Assembly (NCBI RefSeq): GCF_029813115.1
Contig: NZ_JAPZDS010000001.1
Span: forward strand, 186,001 to 250,000
Length of the DNA: 64,000 nt
Direction of reading: 5' to 3'
Source: Aureimonas sp. SK2
Lineage (GTDB): Bacteria; Pseudomonadota; Alphaproteobacteria; Rhizobiales; Rhizobiaceae
This document shows positions 53,571-63,235 of this stretch, piece by piece (within the stretch, counting starts at the first letter, position 1; each line of letters starts with the position of its first letter). Under the pieces are notes generated by a model that saw only the letters and a list, made by a program, of their open reading frames with translations, ran no database searches and had not been told where the DNA came from. Made by a program: the position numbers and the translations under genes.

Positions 53571-54163
53571 GCCTCGTCCTCGCTCGCCGCGTCGGCCTCC
53601 ATTTCCGCGCGGCGGGCCAGCCTGGCCTCGCGCTCGGCCTGGCTGCGGCCGATCTCCGGCTGGAGCGTGCGCAGGTCGATGAACTGGTCGGCTTGGCGGC
53701 GCAGGTCGTCGGCGATCATCGGCGGCTGGGTCGAGAGCGTCGAGACCACGGAGACCTTGCGGCCCTTGCGCTGAAGCGCTTCCACCAGCGAGCGGAAGTC
53801 ACCGTCGCCGGAGAAGATCACGAAATGGTCCACCGTGTCGGCGAGGCTCATCGCGTCCACCGCCAGCTCGATGTCCATGTTGCCCTTGATGCGCCGCCGG
53901 CCCTGCGCGTCGGTGAACTCCTTGGCGGGCTTCGTCACGACGCGGTAGCCGTTGTAGTCGAGCCAGTCCACGAGCGGGCGGATGGAGGAGTATTCCTGGT
54001 CGTCGATCAGCGCCGTGTAATAGTAGGCGCGTAGGAGGTAGCCGCGCTTTCCGAAGGCGAGGAGCAGCTTCTTGTAGTCGATGTCGAAGGCGAGGGCGCG
54101 GGAGGCGGCATAGAGATTGGCGCCGTCGATGAAGAGGGCGATCTTCTCGCGGTTGTCGAACAT
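53567..54163 (-). CDS. NYN-domain protein, LabA/DUF88 family
   Basis: This 198-residue protein starts at the ATG at 54163. The NYN/PIN-like fold has acidic positions [12 protein letters not shown] (D-G-N), a central D-E-like [13 protein letters not shown], and [16 protein letters not shown] (the second aspartate pair). NYN proteins are often RNases. The C-terminal tail is charged. It is divergent from rpoZ with a 211-base gap, and its stop overlaps the UDG start. Confidence 0.88.
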   Translation of the reverse strand: MFDNREKIALFIDGANLYAASRALAFDIDYKKLLLAFGKRGYLLRAYYYTALIDDQEYSSIRPLVDWLDYNGYRVVTKPAKEFTDAQGRRRIKGNMDIELAVDAMSLADTVDHFVIFSGDGDFRSLVEALQRKGRKVSVVSTLSTQPPMIADDLRRQADQFIDLRTLQPEIGRSQAEREARLARRAEMEADAASEDEA

Positions 54164-54301
54164 GAGGGAACCTTCGCGGCATGGGGCGGGGCGGCGGGCA
54201 GGGCGCGCCCGTCGGTCGGGGCTGGTCGGCGCGGTTCGGGGCGGCTGCGCCCCGCCTGCGAGCATTATCGGTCGGTGGATCGCGGCGTCAAACGCGGCTG
54301 C

Positions 54302-54327
54302 CCCCTTGTGCTCCAGAAGTCAAGGGG
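54302..54327 (+). repeat. Dyad upstream of rpoZ
   Basis: A perfect 7-base inverted repeat (CCCCTTG at 54302-54308, CAAGGGG at 54321-54327) with a 12-base spacer lies 47 bases before the rpoZ ATG. It could be an operator or an mRNA hairpin. No T run follows. Confidence 0.4.
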
Positions 54328-54374
54328 TTACACGGGCGGTTCAGCTTACTGCGTCCGTTCCCAAGGAGACAGGC

Positions 54375-54788
54375 ATGGCCCGCGTCACCGTAGAAGATTG
54401 CGTCGATAAGGTCGAGAACCGGTTCGAACTGGTCCTGCTCGCCAGCCACCGGGCTCGCCAGATCGCGCAGGGTCAGCCGATCACCGTGGACCGCGACAAC
54501 GACAAGAACCCGGTCGTCGCGCTGCGCGAGATCGCCGACGAGACCCTGTCGCCCGACGACCTGAAGGAAGACCTGATCCACTCGCTGCAGAAGCATGTCG
54601 AGGTGGACGAGCCCGAGCCGCAGGCGCCCGTCGCCGGCGCCATCACGGAGAGCGCCGAGGACGGTTCGACCGCGACGGCCGCCGCGTCCGACGACGACGA
54701 CAACGTCGCCTTCGACCGCATGTCGGAGGACGATCTCCTGGCCGGCATCGAAGGCCTCATCCCGCCGGAAAAGAACGACGATTTCTGA
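54375..54788 (+). CDS. rpoZ: DNA-directed RNA polymerase omega subunit
   Basis: This 137-residue protein has the omega core in [20 protein letters not shown] and ASHRARQI, with an acidic disordered C-terminal extension ([16 protein letters not shown]) common in alphaproteobacteria. Omega aids polymerase assembly and ppGpp binding. It is next to rsh, which makes ppGpp, a conserved neighbourhood. The ATG follows AAGGAG. Confidence 0.95.
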   Translation: MARVTVEDCVDKVENRFELVLLASHRARQIAQGQPITVDRDNDKNPVVALREIADETLSPDDLKEDLIHSLQKHVEVDEPEPQAPVAGAITESAEDGSTATAAASDDDDNVAFDRMSEDDLLAGIEGLIPPEKNDDF

Positions 54789-54842
54789 TTCCTGCGACGC
54801 GTTGGGCCTTCCGGTTCTACCGCAATGCAACCTATATTGAAG

Positions 54843-54878
54843 GGGCGCCCGGCGACGAGCCGGGCGCCCTTCCTTTTT
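54843..54878 (+). terminator. Intrinsic terminator of rpoZ
   Basis: A perfect 11-base stem (GGGCGCCCGGC / GCCGGGCGCCC) with a 5-base loop is followed by TTCCTTTTT, 54 bases after the rpoZ stop. rsh begins 25 bases later, so read-through control is possible. Confidence 0.85.
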
Positions 54879-54903
54879 GCGCGAGCGGTCCAGGCATTCC
54901 GGC

Positions 54904-57099
54904 ATGATGCGTCAGTATGAACTCGTCGAGCGTGTCGCGGCCTACAAGCCGAACCTCGACGAAGGCCTCCTGAACCGCGCCTATGTCTACGCCATGCAGA
55001 AGCACGGCGCGCAGAAGCGCGTGAACGGCGACCCGTACTTCTCGCACCCGCTGGAAGTGGCGGCCATCCTCACCGAGCTGCACCTGGACGAGGCGACCAT
55101 CGCCACAGCCCTCCTGCACGACACGATCGAGGACACGGACGCCACCCGCAAGGAACTCGACCAGCACTTCGGCCAGAAGATCGGCACGTTGGTGGAGGGG
55201 CTGACCAAGATCAAGCGGCTCGACCTCGTGTCGCGCAAGACGGCCCAGGCGGAGAACCTGCGCAAGCTCCTGCTCGCGATCGCCGACGACATCCGCGTCC
55301 TCCTCGTCAAGCTCGCCGACCGGCTGCACAACATGCGCACGCTTCATCACATGAAGCCGGAGAAGCGCGCGCGCATCGCCGAGGAGACGATGGAGATCTA
55401 TGCGCCGCTCGCCGGGCGCATGGGCATGCACGACATGCGCGAGGAACTGGAAACGCTGTCGTTCCAGTATCTCAACGCCGAAGCCTTCGCGACCGTCACG
55501 GCGCGCCTTGCCGAACTGCGCGAGCGCCATGCCGAGACCATCGCCCAGATCGAGACGACCCTGACCGAACGGCTGAAGGAGAAGGGGATCGTCGCGAGCG
55601 TTTCCGGCCGGCAGAAGAAGCCCTATTCGGTCTTCAACAAGATGCAGCGCAAGGCGCTGTCGCTGGAGCAGCTTTCCGACATCTTCGGCTTTCGCGTGAT
55701 CGTGGCCGACGAGGAGGACTGCTACCGGACGCTCGGCATCGTCCACCGCACCTGGCCGCTCGTGCCGGGCCGTTTCAAGGACTACATCTCGATCCCCAAG
55801 CAGAACGGCTACCGGTCGATCCACACCACGATCGTCGGCCCGTCCCGCCAGCGCGTCGAGCTGCAGATCCGCACGCGCTCGATGCACCACGTCGCCGAAT
55901 ACGGCATCGCCGCGCACGAGCTCTACAAGGACGGGCAGGTCGCCCTGTCGACCGAGTCCGAGGCCTATTCCTGGCTTCGGCGCACGATCGAGATGCTGTC
56001 GGAAGGCGACACGCCCGAGGAGTTCCTGGAGAACACCAAGCTCGAGCTGTTCCAGGACCAGGTCTTCTGCTTCACGCCCAAGGGGCGCCTCATCGCCCTG
56101 CCGCGGGGAGCGACGCCGATCGACTTCGCCTATGCGGTCCACACCGACGTCGGCGACACCTGCGTCGGCTGCAAGATCGACGGGCGCATCATGCCCGTCG
56201 TGACGGAGCTGACGAACGGTGACGAGGTGGAGATCATCCGTTCCAAGGCCGCGACGCCTCCGCCGGCCTGGGAGAGCGTCGCCGTCACCGGCAAGGCGCG
56301 CTCGGCCATCCGCCGAGCGGCCCGCAACGCCATCCGCAAGCAGTATTGCGGCCTCGGACAGCAGATCCTGGAGCGGACCTTCCACCGCGCCGGCAAGACC
56401 TTCACCCGCGACGGGCTGAAGCCTTACCTTGGCAAGATCGGGCACCGCGAGCTGGACGACGCTCTGGCCGCGGTCGGGCGGGGCGAGCTGTCCTCCGCCG
56501 ACGTGTTTCGCGCCGTCCATCCCGACTTCCAGGACAGCCGGGCCGCCAAGACCGTGCTTCACGCCGAGAAGGACGGCTGGTTCAACATCCGCTCGGCGAT
56601 CGGCCTCGTGTTCCGCGTGCCGGAGGAGATGGGCGGCGACGACAGCCTCGTGCAGCTTCCGATCCGGGGCGCGGTGGGCGATCTGCCGGTGCGCTTCGGG
56701 CCGGACGGCGCGGTGCCGGGAGACCGGATCGTCGGCATCTTCGAGGCGGGCAAGGGCATCACGATCTACCCCATCCAGTCGCCGGCGCTCACCGAGTTCG
56801 ACGAGTCGCCCAACCGCTGGATCGACGTGCGCTGGGACCTCGACGCCGAGGCGACCGCACGCTTTCCGGCCAAAATCCGCGTCGCCGCGCTGAACGAGCC
56901 GGGCACGCTGGCCGAGATCGCAGAGACCATCGCCCTCAACGACGCCAATATCCACAACCTTTCGATGACCCAGGCGGCCCCGGACGTCACGGTCATGGTG
57001 CTGGATCTCGAGGTCTGGGACCTCCAGCACCTCACCCGCACGCTCAATCAGTTGCGGGCGAAGTCTTGCGTGACCGACGCCATTCGTGTGAACGGCTGA
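54904..57099 (+). CDS. rsh: RelA/SpoT-family (p)ppGpp synthetase/hydrolase
   Basis: This 731-residue bifunctional enzyme has an HD hydrolase domain (HPLEVAAIL and LLHDTIEDT, about residues 43-85), the synthetase domain (about 235-345 with [18 protein letters not shown]), a TGS domain (about 400-460), and a C-terminal ACT domain. The start at 54904 gives the rhizobial [12 protein letters not shown]-terminus. It makes and breaks ppGpp in starvation. It follows rpoZ and leads the pyrE-to-recO genes. Confidence 0.95.
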   Translation: MMRQYELVERVAAYKPNLDEGLLNRAYVYAMQKHGAQKRVNGDPYFSHPLEVAAILTELHLDEATIATALLHDTIEDTDATRKELDQHFGQKIGTLVEGLTKIKRLDLVSRKTAQAENLRKLLLAIADDIRVLLVKLADRLHNMRTLHHMKPEKRARIAEETMEIYAPLAGRMGMHDMREELETLSFQYLNAEAFATVTARLAELRERHAETIAQIETTLTERLKEKGIVASVSGRQKKPYSVFNKMQRKALSLEQLSDIFGFRVIVADEEDCYRTLGIVHRTWPLVPGRFKDYISIPKQNGYRSIHTTIVGPSRQRVELQIRTRSMHHVAEYGIAAHELYKDGQVALSTESEAYSWLRRTIEMLSEGDTPEEFLENTKLELFQDQVFCFTPKGRLIALPRGATPIDFAYAVHTDVGDTCVGCKIDGRIMPVVTELTNGDEVEIIRSKAATPPPAWESVAVTGKARSAIRRAARNAIRKQYCGLGQQILERTFHRAGKTFTRDGLKPYLGKIGHRELDDALAAVGRGELSSADVFRAVHPDFQDSRAAKTVLHAEKDGWFNIRSAIGLVFRVPEEMGGDDSLVQLPIRGAVGDLPVRFGPDGAVPGDRIVGIFEAGKGITIYPIQSPALTEFDESPNRWIDVRWDLDAEATARFPAKIRVAALNEPGTLAEIAETIALNDANIHNLSMTQAAPDVTVMVLDLEVWDLQHLTRTLNQLRAKSCVTDAIRVNG

Positions 57100-57137
57100 T
57101 CTCCGAAGGCATTGCGCACCAGCAGGAACCGTCGGAC

Positions 57138-57716
57138 ATGCAGACCGAAGACGTCATCGAGATCTTTCGCAAGGCCGGCGCCTATCTCGAGGGACACTTC
57201 ATCCTGACGTCCGGGCGCCGCAGCCCGGTCTTCCTGCAGAAGGCCCGCGTCTTCATGCACCCGCAATATACCGAGGTGCTCTGCAAGGCTCTGGCCGAGA
57301 AGCTGCGGGCACGGATCGACGGGCCGATCGACTACATCGTCGGTCCCGCCGTCGGCGGCCTGATCCCGTCCTACGAGACCTCGCGCCATCTCGGCGCCCC
57401 CGCAATCTACGTGGAGCGCGAGAACGGCGTGTTCCGTCTGCGCCGCTTCGAGATCCCGCGTGGAGCGCGGGTCGTCATCGTCGAGGACATCGTGACGACG
57501 GGCCTCTCGATCCGCGAGACGATCGAGTGCCTGTGCGATCTCGGCGCCGAGGTGCTGGCCGCCGGCTGCGTGGTGGACCGCTCGGCCGGAAAAGTCGATG
57601 TCGGCGTGCCGCTCGTGTCGCTCGCCGAATACGAGGTGCCGAGCTACGCCCCGGACGAACTGCCGCCCGAACTTGCCGCAATTGCGCCCATCAAGCCCGG
57701 TAGCCGCTCGCTCTAG
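57138..57716 (+). CDS. pyrE: Orotate phosphoribosyltransferase
   Basis: This 192-residue protein has the type I PRTase PRPP motif [14 protein letters not shown] (about residues 112-125) and [10 protein letters not shown]. It makes OMP from orotate and PRPP in pyrimidine synthesis. The ATG at 57138 is 38 bases after the rsh stop. Length is typical for the short alphaproteobacterial form. Confidence 0.93.
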   Translation: MQTEDVIEIFRKAGAYLEGHFILTSGRRSPVFLQKARVFMHPQYTEVLCKALAEKLRARIDGPIDYIVGPAVGGLIPSYETSRHLGAPAIYVERENGVFRLRRFEIPRGARVVIVEDIVTTGLSIRETIECLCDLGAEVLAAGCVVDRSAGKVDVGVPLVSLAEYEVPSYAPDELPPELAAIAPIKPGSRSL

Positions 57717-57800
57717 CCCCGGCATGGCACGCTCGGGCGACGGGGCGCCCCGCGCTCCTCGATCCGACGAGTGCCTGCCGTTCCCAGGAACCGGACGTCC

Positions 57801-58364
57801 ATGCTCTTCAGGCGCCGCCAGCCCGAGACCTTTGCGCAGAAGCTGCGCGCCGCGCTTTGGCCGCGCCGCTCGTGGCGGCGCTCGCTCCTCTACATGAAGA
57901 AGCGCGTGCTCCGCCTGCGTGCGACGCCCCATGCGATCGCGGCCGGCGTCGCGGCCGGCGTCTTCGCGACGTTCACGCCCCTGCTCGGCTTCCACTTCGT
58001 CATGGCTTGCGTCATCGCCTATCTTCTGCGCGGCAGCCTGCCGGCGGCGGTGCTGGGATGCCTGATCGGCAATCCCGTGACCTATCCGCTGATCTGGGGC
58101 GCCACCTTCGAGGCGGGTCGCTTCATGCTGGCCGCCGAAATCCCCGACGGACACGCCCCCGAAAGCCTCGGGGCCGCCCTGTCCCACGGCGACATCGCAG
58201 CGATCTGGGCTCCCTACCTCAAGCCCATGCTGATCGGCTCGATCCCGCTGGGCCTCGTCTTCGCCGTCCTCGCCTACGGGCTAGTCCTGGTCGGCGTCCG
58301 CAGCTTCCAGGCGGCGCGCGCCCATAAGGCATCCGGCGCGCCCGCCGCGGAGCCGGCACCATGA
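57801..58364 (+). CDS. DUF2062 membrane protein
   Basis: This 187-residue protein has three membrane helices (about residues 50-72, 75-98, 140-168). The conserved block [20 protein letters not shown] and [10 protein letters not shown] marks DUF2062. Function is unknown; it is always between pyrE and acpS in this operon type. The stop overlaps the acpS ATG (ATGA). Confidence 0.88.
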   Translation: MLFRRRQPETFAQKLRAALWPRRSWRRSLLYMKKRVLRLRATPHAIAAGVAAGVFATFTPLLGFHFVMACVIAYLLRGSLPAAVLGCLIGNPVTYPLIWGATFEAGRFMLAAEIPDGHAPESLGAALSHGDIAAIWAPYLKPMLIGSIPLGLVFAVLAYGLVLVGVRSFQAARAHKASGAPAAEPAP

Positions 58365-58765
58365 TCGTCGGCATCGGCAGCGACCTGATCGACATCCGGC
58401 GCATCGAGAAGACGCTGGAGCGGCACGGGACCCGCTTTCTCGACCGCGTCTATACGCCCGTCGAGCGCGCCAAGTCCGACCGCCGCGCCCAGCGTGCGGC
58501 CTCCTACGCCAAGCGCTTCGCCGCCAAGGAGGCCTGCGCCAAGGCGCTCGGCACCGGTCTGGCGCACGGGGTCTTCTGGCGCGACATGGGCGTCGTCAAC
58601 CTGCCCGGCGGCAAGCCGACCATGGCGCTGACCAACGGGGCGGCCGCGCGTCTCTCGACCCTGATCCCGGCGGGCCATCGTGCGGTGATCCACGTCACCA
58701 TCACCGACGATTTCCCGCTGGCCCAGGCCTTCGTCATCATCGAGGCGCTGCCGGAAGGGGCGTGA
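58361..58765 (+). CDS. acpS: Holo-acyl-carrier-protein synthase
   Basis: This 134-residue phosphopantetheinyl transferase has the signatures [13 protein letters not shown] (about residues 4-16, metal-binding Asp) and [14 protein letters not shown] (about 51-64). It transfers 4'-phosphopantetheine from CoA to ACP. It overlaps DUF2062 by 4 bases and precedes lepB. Confidence 0.95.
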   Translation: MIVGIGSDLIDIRRIEKTLERHGTRFLDRVYTPVERAKSDRRAQRAASYAKRFAAKEACAKALGTGLAHGVFWRDMGVVNLPGGKPTMALTNGAAARLSTLIPAGHRAVIHVTITDDFPLAQAFVIIEALPEGA

Positions 58766-58858
58766 GGGCTCGCGAGCCCGTTGCCCAAATCTGAACAAGA
58801 CATTACTAGAGCCGTGGTGCGGCCAGGGGCGCGCACGGCAATCGGGAACGAAAAGCGC

Positions 58859-59593
58859 ATGGTCGATCGCGCCGTCAGCAAGGACAAGGGTGGCTTCGGG
58901 GAGACGGTGAAGGTCGTCGTCCAGGCGCTGCTGCTCGCGCTGGTCATCCGAACCTTCCTGTTCCAGCCCTTCTCGATCCCTTCGGGCTCGATGATGCCGA
59001 CGCTCCTGATCGGCGATTACCTCTTCGTCTCGAAGTGGTCCTACGGCTTCTCCAAATACTCGTTCCCGCTGTCGCCGGACCTCTTCGACGGCCGCATCCT
59101 CGGCTCTCAGCCCGACCGCGGCGACATCATCGTCTTCCGCAAGCCGAACGAGGTGCAGACCGACTACATCAAGCGTCTCGTCGGCCTGCCGGGCGACCGC
59201 GTGCAGATGCGCGACGGCGTGCTCTTCATCAACGGCCAGGCCGTGCCCAAGGTGCCGGACGGGTTCTTCACCACCGAATCGGGCACCCAGATCCCGAAGT
59301 ACCGCGAGACCCTGCCGAACGGCGTCACCTACGACACGCTGGACGCGGAGCCGAACTCTGTGGGCGACAACACGCGCGAGTTCGTCGTCCCGGCCGACCA
59401 CTATTTCATGATGGGCGACAATCGCGACAACTCGCTCGATAGCCGGTTCGACGTCGGCTACGTGCCCTTCGAGAACCTCGTCGGCAAGGCGCAGGTGATC
59501 TTCTTCTCCATGGAGAACGACGCGTCGCCGCTCGAAGTCTGGGAGTGGCCGTCGAGCCTGCGGCCCAGCCGCATCTTCACATGGCTCGGGTAA
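58859..59593 (+). CDS. lepB: Signal peptidase I
   Basis: This 244-residue protein has one N-terminal membrane helix (about residues 17-35), nucleophile Ser44 in PSGSMMPT, general-base Lys105 in YIKRLVGLPGD, and the GDNRDNSLDSR box. A TTG at 58781 would extend it by 26 residues without family support. It removes signal peptides from exported proteins. Its last 13 bases overlap rnc. Confidence 0.93.
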   Translation: MVDRAVSKDKGGFGETVKVVVQALLLALVIRTFLFQPFSIPSGSMMPTLLIGDYLFVSKWSYGFSKYSFPLSPDLFDGRILGSQPDRGDIIVFRKPNEVQTDYIKRLVGLPGDRVQMRDGVLFINGQAVPKVPDGFFTTESGTQIPKYRETLPNGVTYDTLDAEPNSVGDNTREFVVPADHYFMMGDNRDNSLDSRFDVGYVPFENLVGKAQVIFFSMENDASPLEVWEWPSSLRPSRIFTWLG

Positions 59594-60294
59594 AGGCCGG
59601 CGCCGAGGCCCTGGACCGGCTGGAGGCGCGGCTCGGCCTGGCGTTCACAGACCGCGCGCGCCTCCAGCGCGCGCTCACCCATTCCAGCCTCAAGCGCTCC
59701 GCGACGGACGCGAGCTACGAACGCCTGGAGTTTCTGGGCGACCGGGTGCTCGGCCTCGTGATCGCGCAGAAGCTCTTTGAGACGCATCCGAAATCCGACG
59801 AGGGCGATCTCTCGCTTCGGCTCAACACGCTCGTCAGCGCCCAGACCTGCGCGATCGTGGCCGACGAGATCGGCCTCGCCGAATTCATCCGCCACGGCGC
59901 CGACCTGAAGCGCGCGGCGGCCGGCAAGAACCGTTCGATCCGCGCCGACGTGGTCGAGGCGCTGATCGCCGCGATCTACCTGGAGCACGGCCTGGAGGTC
60001 GCCCGCGCCTTCGTGCTGGAGCGCTGGGCGCCTCATCTCGCGGGGCCGCAGGTGGCCCGCCGCGATCCCAAGACCGAGCTTCAGGAATGGGCGCACAAGC
60101 GCGCGGGCACCCCGCCGCGCTACGAGCTCCTGGATCGATCCGGCCCCGACCACGAACCCGTCTTCACCGTGCGCGCCGCCATCGAGGGGATCGAGCCCGC
60201 CGAAGGGCGCGGCCCGTCCAAGCGCGTGGCGGAACAGCAGGCCGCGGAAGCCATTCTCCTGCGCGAAGGCGTGTGGGAGCCCGAACCGGCTTGA
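59581..60294 (+). CDS. rnc: Ribonuclease III
   Basis: This 237-residue protein has the catalytic domain (about residues 8-150) with the signature ERLEFLGDRVLG and the ADVVEALIAAIYLEHG metal site, then a double-stranded RNA-binding domain (about 165-230) with GPSKRVAEQQAAEAIL. It processes rRNA and structured RNAs. The start at 59581 overlaps lepB by 13 bases. Confidence 0.95.
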   Translation: MARVKAGAEALDRLEARLGLAFTDRARLQRALTHSSLKRSATDASYERLEFLGDRVLGLVIAQKLFETHPKSDEGDLSLRLNTLVSAQTCAIVADEIGLAEFIRHGADLKRAAAGKNRSIRADVVEALIAAIYLEHGLEVARAFVLERWAPHLAGPQVARRDPKTELQEWAHKRAGTPPRYELLDRSGPDHEPVFTVRAAIEGIEPAEGRGPSKRVAEQQAAEAILLREGVWEPEPA

Positions 60295-60353
60295 GAGCCG
60301 ATCCTCCGATTGCATACCCTGCGCGCTCTGCGCCCTTTTGAAAGAGATCCGAT

Positions 60354-61301
60354 TTGACCGACGACGCGATGACCCCAGACGCCGACACCCCGACGACCGA
60401 GCCCCAGGGGCCGACGCGGTCGGGCTTCGTCGCGCTTCTGGGCGCGCCCAATGCCGGCAAGTCCACGCTGGTCAACCAGCTCGTCGGCACCAAGGTCTCG
60501 ATCGTCACCCACAAGGTGCAGACGACCCGCGCCCTGGTGCGCGGCATCGCCATGCGCAACCGCACGCAGATCGTCTTCGTGGACACGCCGGGCGTCTTCA
60601 ACCCGAAGCGCCGGCTCGACCGCGCCATGGTCAAGACCGCCTGGGGCGGCGCCAAGGACGCCGACATCGTCCTGCCGATCATCGACGCCGATCGCGGCGT
60701 CAACGAGGAGGTCGAGGCGATCCTCGGTCGCCTCGCCGAGGTGAAGCAGCCGAAGGTCCTCCTTCTCAACAAGGTGGACCGGATCAAGCGCGACAAGCTG
60801 CTCGGGCTGACGCAGGAGGTCACCGCCAAGGCCGAGTTCGAACGCGTCTTCATGATCTCGGCGCTGACCGGTTCCGGCTGCGACGACCTGATGGACTTCC
60901 TGGCCGAACGCCTTCCGGAAGGCCCCTGGTACTACCCGGAGGATCAGATCTCCGACCTGCCGCTGCGCCAGCTCGCGGCCGAGATCACCCGCGAGAAACT
61001 CTATCTGCGCCTCCATCAGGAGCTGCCCTATTCCTCGACCGTCGAGACCGAGCTCTGGGAGCAGCGGCCGGACGGCTCGGTGCGCATCGAGCAGACGATC
61101 TATGTCGAGCGCGACAGCCAGAAGGCCATCGTGCTCGGCCACAAGGGCGAGACGATCAAGGCCATCGGCTCGGCCGCCCGCAAGGAGATCACCGAGGCCG
61201 CCGAGCAGAAGATCCACCTCTTCCTGTTCGTGAAGGTGCGCGAGAACTGGGGCGACGACCCCGAGCGCTATCGCGAGATGGGCCTCGACTTCCATAGCTG
61301 A
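60354..61301 (+). CDS. era: GTPase Era
   Basis: This 315-residue protein has G1 GAPNAGKST (about residues 29-37), G3 DTPG and G4 NKVD, and a C-terminal KH domain (about 215-300) that binds 16S rRNA. It aids 30S assembly and couples it to growth. The TTG at 60354 is used; an ATG at 60369 is an alternative that removes five residues. It lies 59 bases after rnc. Confidence 0.95.
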   Translation: MTDDAMTPDADTPTTEPQGPTRSGFVALLGAPNAGKSTLVNQLVGTKVSIVTHKVQTTRALVRGIAMRNRTQIVFVDTPGVFNPKRRLDRAMVKTAWGGAKDADIVLPIIDADRGVNEEVEAILGRLAEVKQPKVLLLNKVDRIKRDKLLGLTQEVTAKAEFERVFMISALTGSGCDDLMDFLAERLPEGPWYYPEDQISDLPLRQLAAEITREKLYLRLHQELPYSSTVETELWEQRPDGSVRIEQTIYVERDSQKAIVLGHKGETIKAIGSAARKEITEAAEQKIHLFLFVKVRENWGDDPERYREMGLDFHS

Positions 61302-61372
61302 GGGCGTGCGGGCAGGGGCTCGCATGCCTATATTCAGGGGACAGTCAGCCGCAACGGAACCCCTGGTCGTCC

Positions 61373-62110
61373 ATGGAATGGCGTGAAGAAGGTATCGTCC
61401 TCGGCGTGCGCCGCCAGGGCGAGACGAGCGTCGTCGCCGAGGTGATGACGCGCTCGCGCGGCCGCCATCTCGGCCTCGTGCGGGGCGGGCGCTCGCGCAA
61501 GCTTCAGCCCGTCCTCCAGCCCGGCAACACGGTCGAGGTGAACTGGCGGGCGCGGCTGGACGAGCATCTCGGCTTCATGACGGTGGAGCCCGTCGCCTTG
61601 CGCGCCGCGCGGCTGATGGAAAGCGCGGTCGGTCTCTACGGCATCCAACTCCTCGCCGCGCATCTGCGTCTCCTGCCCGAGCGCGACGCCCACCCTCGTC
61701 TCTTCGATACGCTGGCCCTCATCGTCGAGCATCTCGACGATCCCGTCGCGGCCGGTGCGCTGATCCTGCGCTTCGAGATCGCGCTCCTCGAAGAGCTCGG
61801 CTTCGGCCTCGACCTCTCGACCTGCGCTGCGACCGGCGGGAGCGACGATCTTGTCTATGTCTCGCCCAAATCCGGCCGCGCCGTGAGCCGCGAGGCCGGC
61901 GAGCCCTGGCGCGACCGACTGCTTCCGCTGCCCGCCTTTCTGAAGGGCGGCGAGGCCGCGCCGGTCCTGTCCGACGTCGCGGACGGCTTCCGGATGACCG
62001 GCTTCTTTCTGGCGCGCCACGTCTGGGAGCCGCGCGCGCTGAGGGAGCCCGATGCGCGCATCGGCGCGCTCGGCGTCATCTCGCGGGCTAGAGCTTCAGC
62101 GGCAGGATGA
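61373..62110 (+). CDS. recO: DNA repair protein RecO
   Basis: This 245-residue protein has the RecO N-terminal OB fold ([19 protein letters not shown], about residues 5-23) and a helical C-terminal domain. It loads RecA at gaps with RecR/RecF. It ends the rsh-to-recO gene string, and its 3' end overlaps the convergent phosphatase gene by 23 bases. Confidence 0.92.
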   Translation: MEWREEGIVLGVRRQGETSVVAEVMTRSRGRHLGLVRGGRSRKLQPVLQPGNTVEVNWRARLDEHLGFMTVEPVALRAARLMESAVGLYGIQLLAAHLRLLPERDAHPRLFDTLALIVEHLDDPVAAGALILRFEIALLEELGFGLDLSTCAATGGSDDLVYVSPKSGRAVSREAGEPWRDRLLPLPAFLKGGEAAPVLSDVADGFRMTGFFLARHVWEPRALREPDARIGALGVISRARASAAG

Positions 62111-62603
62111 AGGGCGTGCCGGAAAAGGCGTCCGCCCCGCGTCCGATGGCGGCGATCGCCTTCACCATCCGGCCGCCACGTCCGAGCTTCTCGTCCGCCA
62201 GGCTCACCAAGAGCGGGTTGGGCGTCGCCGACGGCGCGCGGCGGCGCAGCTCCTGCGCCAGTTCCGCCTCGTCCAGCTCGGGATTGATGGCGAGCGCCAG
62301 GATGTAGGCCGCCGCCGTCGAACGGCTGATGCCGGCCCAGCAATGCACGGCCAGCGGCTTGTCCCGGTCCCAGCGGCGGCCGAAGTCCAGAAGCTTGTCG
62401 AGATGCTCGGCGGCCGGATGGGTCATTCCCTCGGCCGGCGCGGCGATGTCGTTCATACCGAGGAACAGGTGCCGCTCGGGCGCGATGGAGGAGGGCCGCT
62501 CGACCACCGTGTCGGCGTTGATCAGCGTCACCACATCGGCGGCGCCGTGGGCGGCGACGGTGGCGTGGAGGTCGGCGAGCGAGGACACGACGAGGTAGCT
62601 CAT
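62088..62603 (-). CDS. Protein tyrosine phosphatase-like protein
   Basis: This 171-residue protein has the PTP signature HCWAGISRS (Cys88, Arg94) and an early [11 protein letters not shown] segment. It is of the dual-specificity/tyrosine phosphatase class, substrate unknown. The ATG at 62603 overlaps the upstream HD gene stop (ATGA). Its last 23 bases are antisense to the recO end. Confidence 0.85.
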   Translation of the reverse strand: MSYLVVSSLADLHATVAAHGAADVVTLINADTVVERPSSIAPERHLFLGMNDIAAPAEGMTHPAAEHLDKLLDFGRRWDRDKPLAVHCWAGISRSTAAAYILALAINPELDEAELAQELRRRAPSATPNPLLVSLADEKLGRGGRMVKAIAAIGRGADAFSGTPFILPLKL

Positions 62604-63235
62604 GGAACCTTTGCCTTGATGCCGCCCGCGAGCGCGTCGAGGAAGCGGAACCGTTCGAGATAGCGGCGTCCGACTTCGGCCGCGGGCTGGGGCACGAAGC
62701 GGTCGGCGGCCGGAGGGTTGCCGCTCGGCCGTCCGAACAGGGCCTGCGCCTCGGCAGGCTGGAATCCGGCAAGAAGCTTCGCCTCGAAATAGGCCGACAC
62801 GCGATCCGCCGCCTTGATCGCGCGCTTGACGCTTGGCGGCACCTCCGCCGGCAGGCCGAAGCGCCGGTGAACGGCCGCCTGCAGCCGCGCCTCGACGCCC
62901 TTGTAGTCGCCGCCGAGCACGGTCTTGAAGGGCGAGATCATGTCGCCGATGACGTACTCGGGCGCGTCGTGCAGCAGCGCCGCGAGGCGCCAGCGCGGGT
63001 CCGCCTCGCGCGCGCCGACGATCTCCTCGACGATCAGCGAATGCTGCGCGACCGAGAAGGCATGGTCGCCCGTGGTCTGCCCGTTCCAGCGCGCCACCCG
63101 GGCGAGCCCGTGCGCAATGTCCTCGATCTCGATGTCGAGCGGGGAGGGGTCGAGAAGGTCGAGCCGCCGTCCCGAGAGCATCCGCTGCCAGACGCGCGGC
63201 GGCTTGGCCGGTTTGGCCGCTGCGGACACGCTCAA
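62600..63235 (-). CDS. HD-domain hydrolase (YfbR-like)
   Basis: This protein of about 211 residues starts at a TTG (63235) whose overlap with the YgfZ stop (TTGA) implies coupling; GTG 63229 is an alternative. The HD metal motif is seen as AQHSLIVEE and ALLHDAPEYVIGD. Relatives are 5'-deoxynucleotidases or phosphohydrolases. It overlaps the phosphatase gene by ATGA. Confidence 0.88.
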   Translation of the reverse strand: MSVSAAAKPAKPPRVWQRMLSGRRLDLLDPSPLDIEIEDIAHGLARVARWNGQTTGDHAFSVAQHSLIVEEIVGAREADPRWRLAALLHDAPEYVIGDMISPFKTVLGGDYKGVEARLQAAVHRRFGLPAEVPPSVKRAIKAADRVSAYFEAKLLAGFQPAEAQALFGRPSGNPPAADRFVPQPAAEVGRRYLERFRFLDALAGGIKAKVP

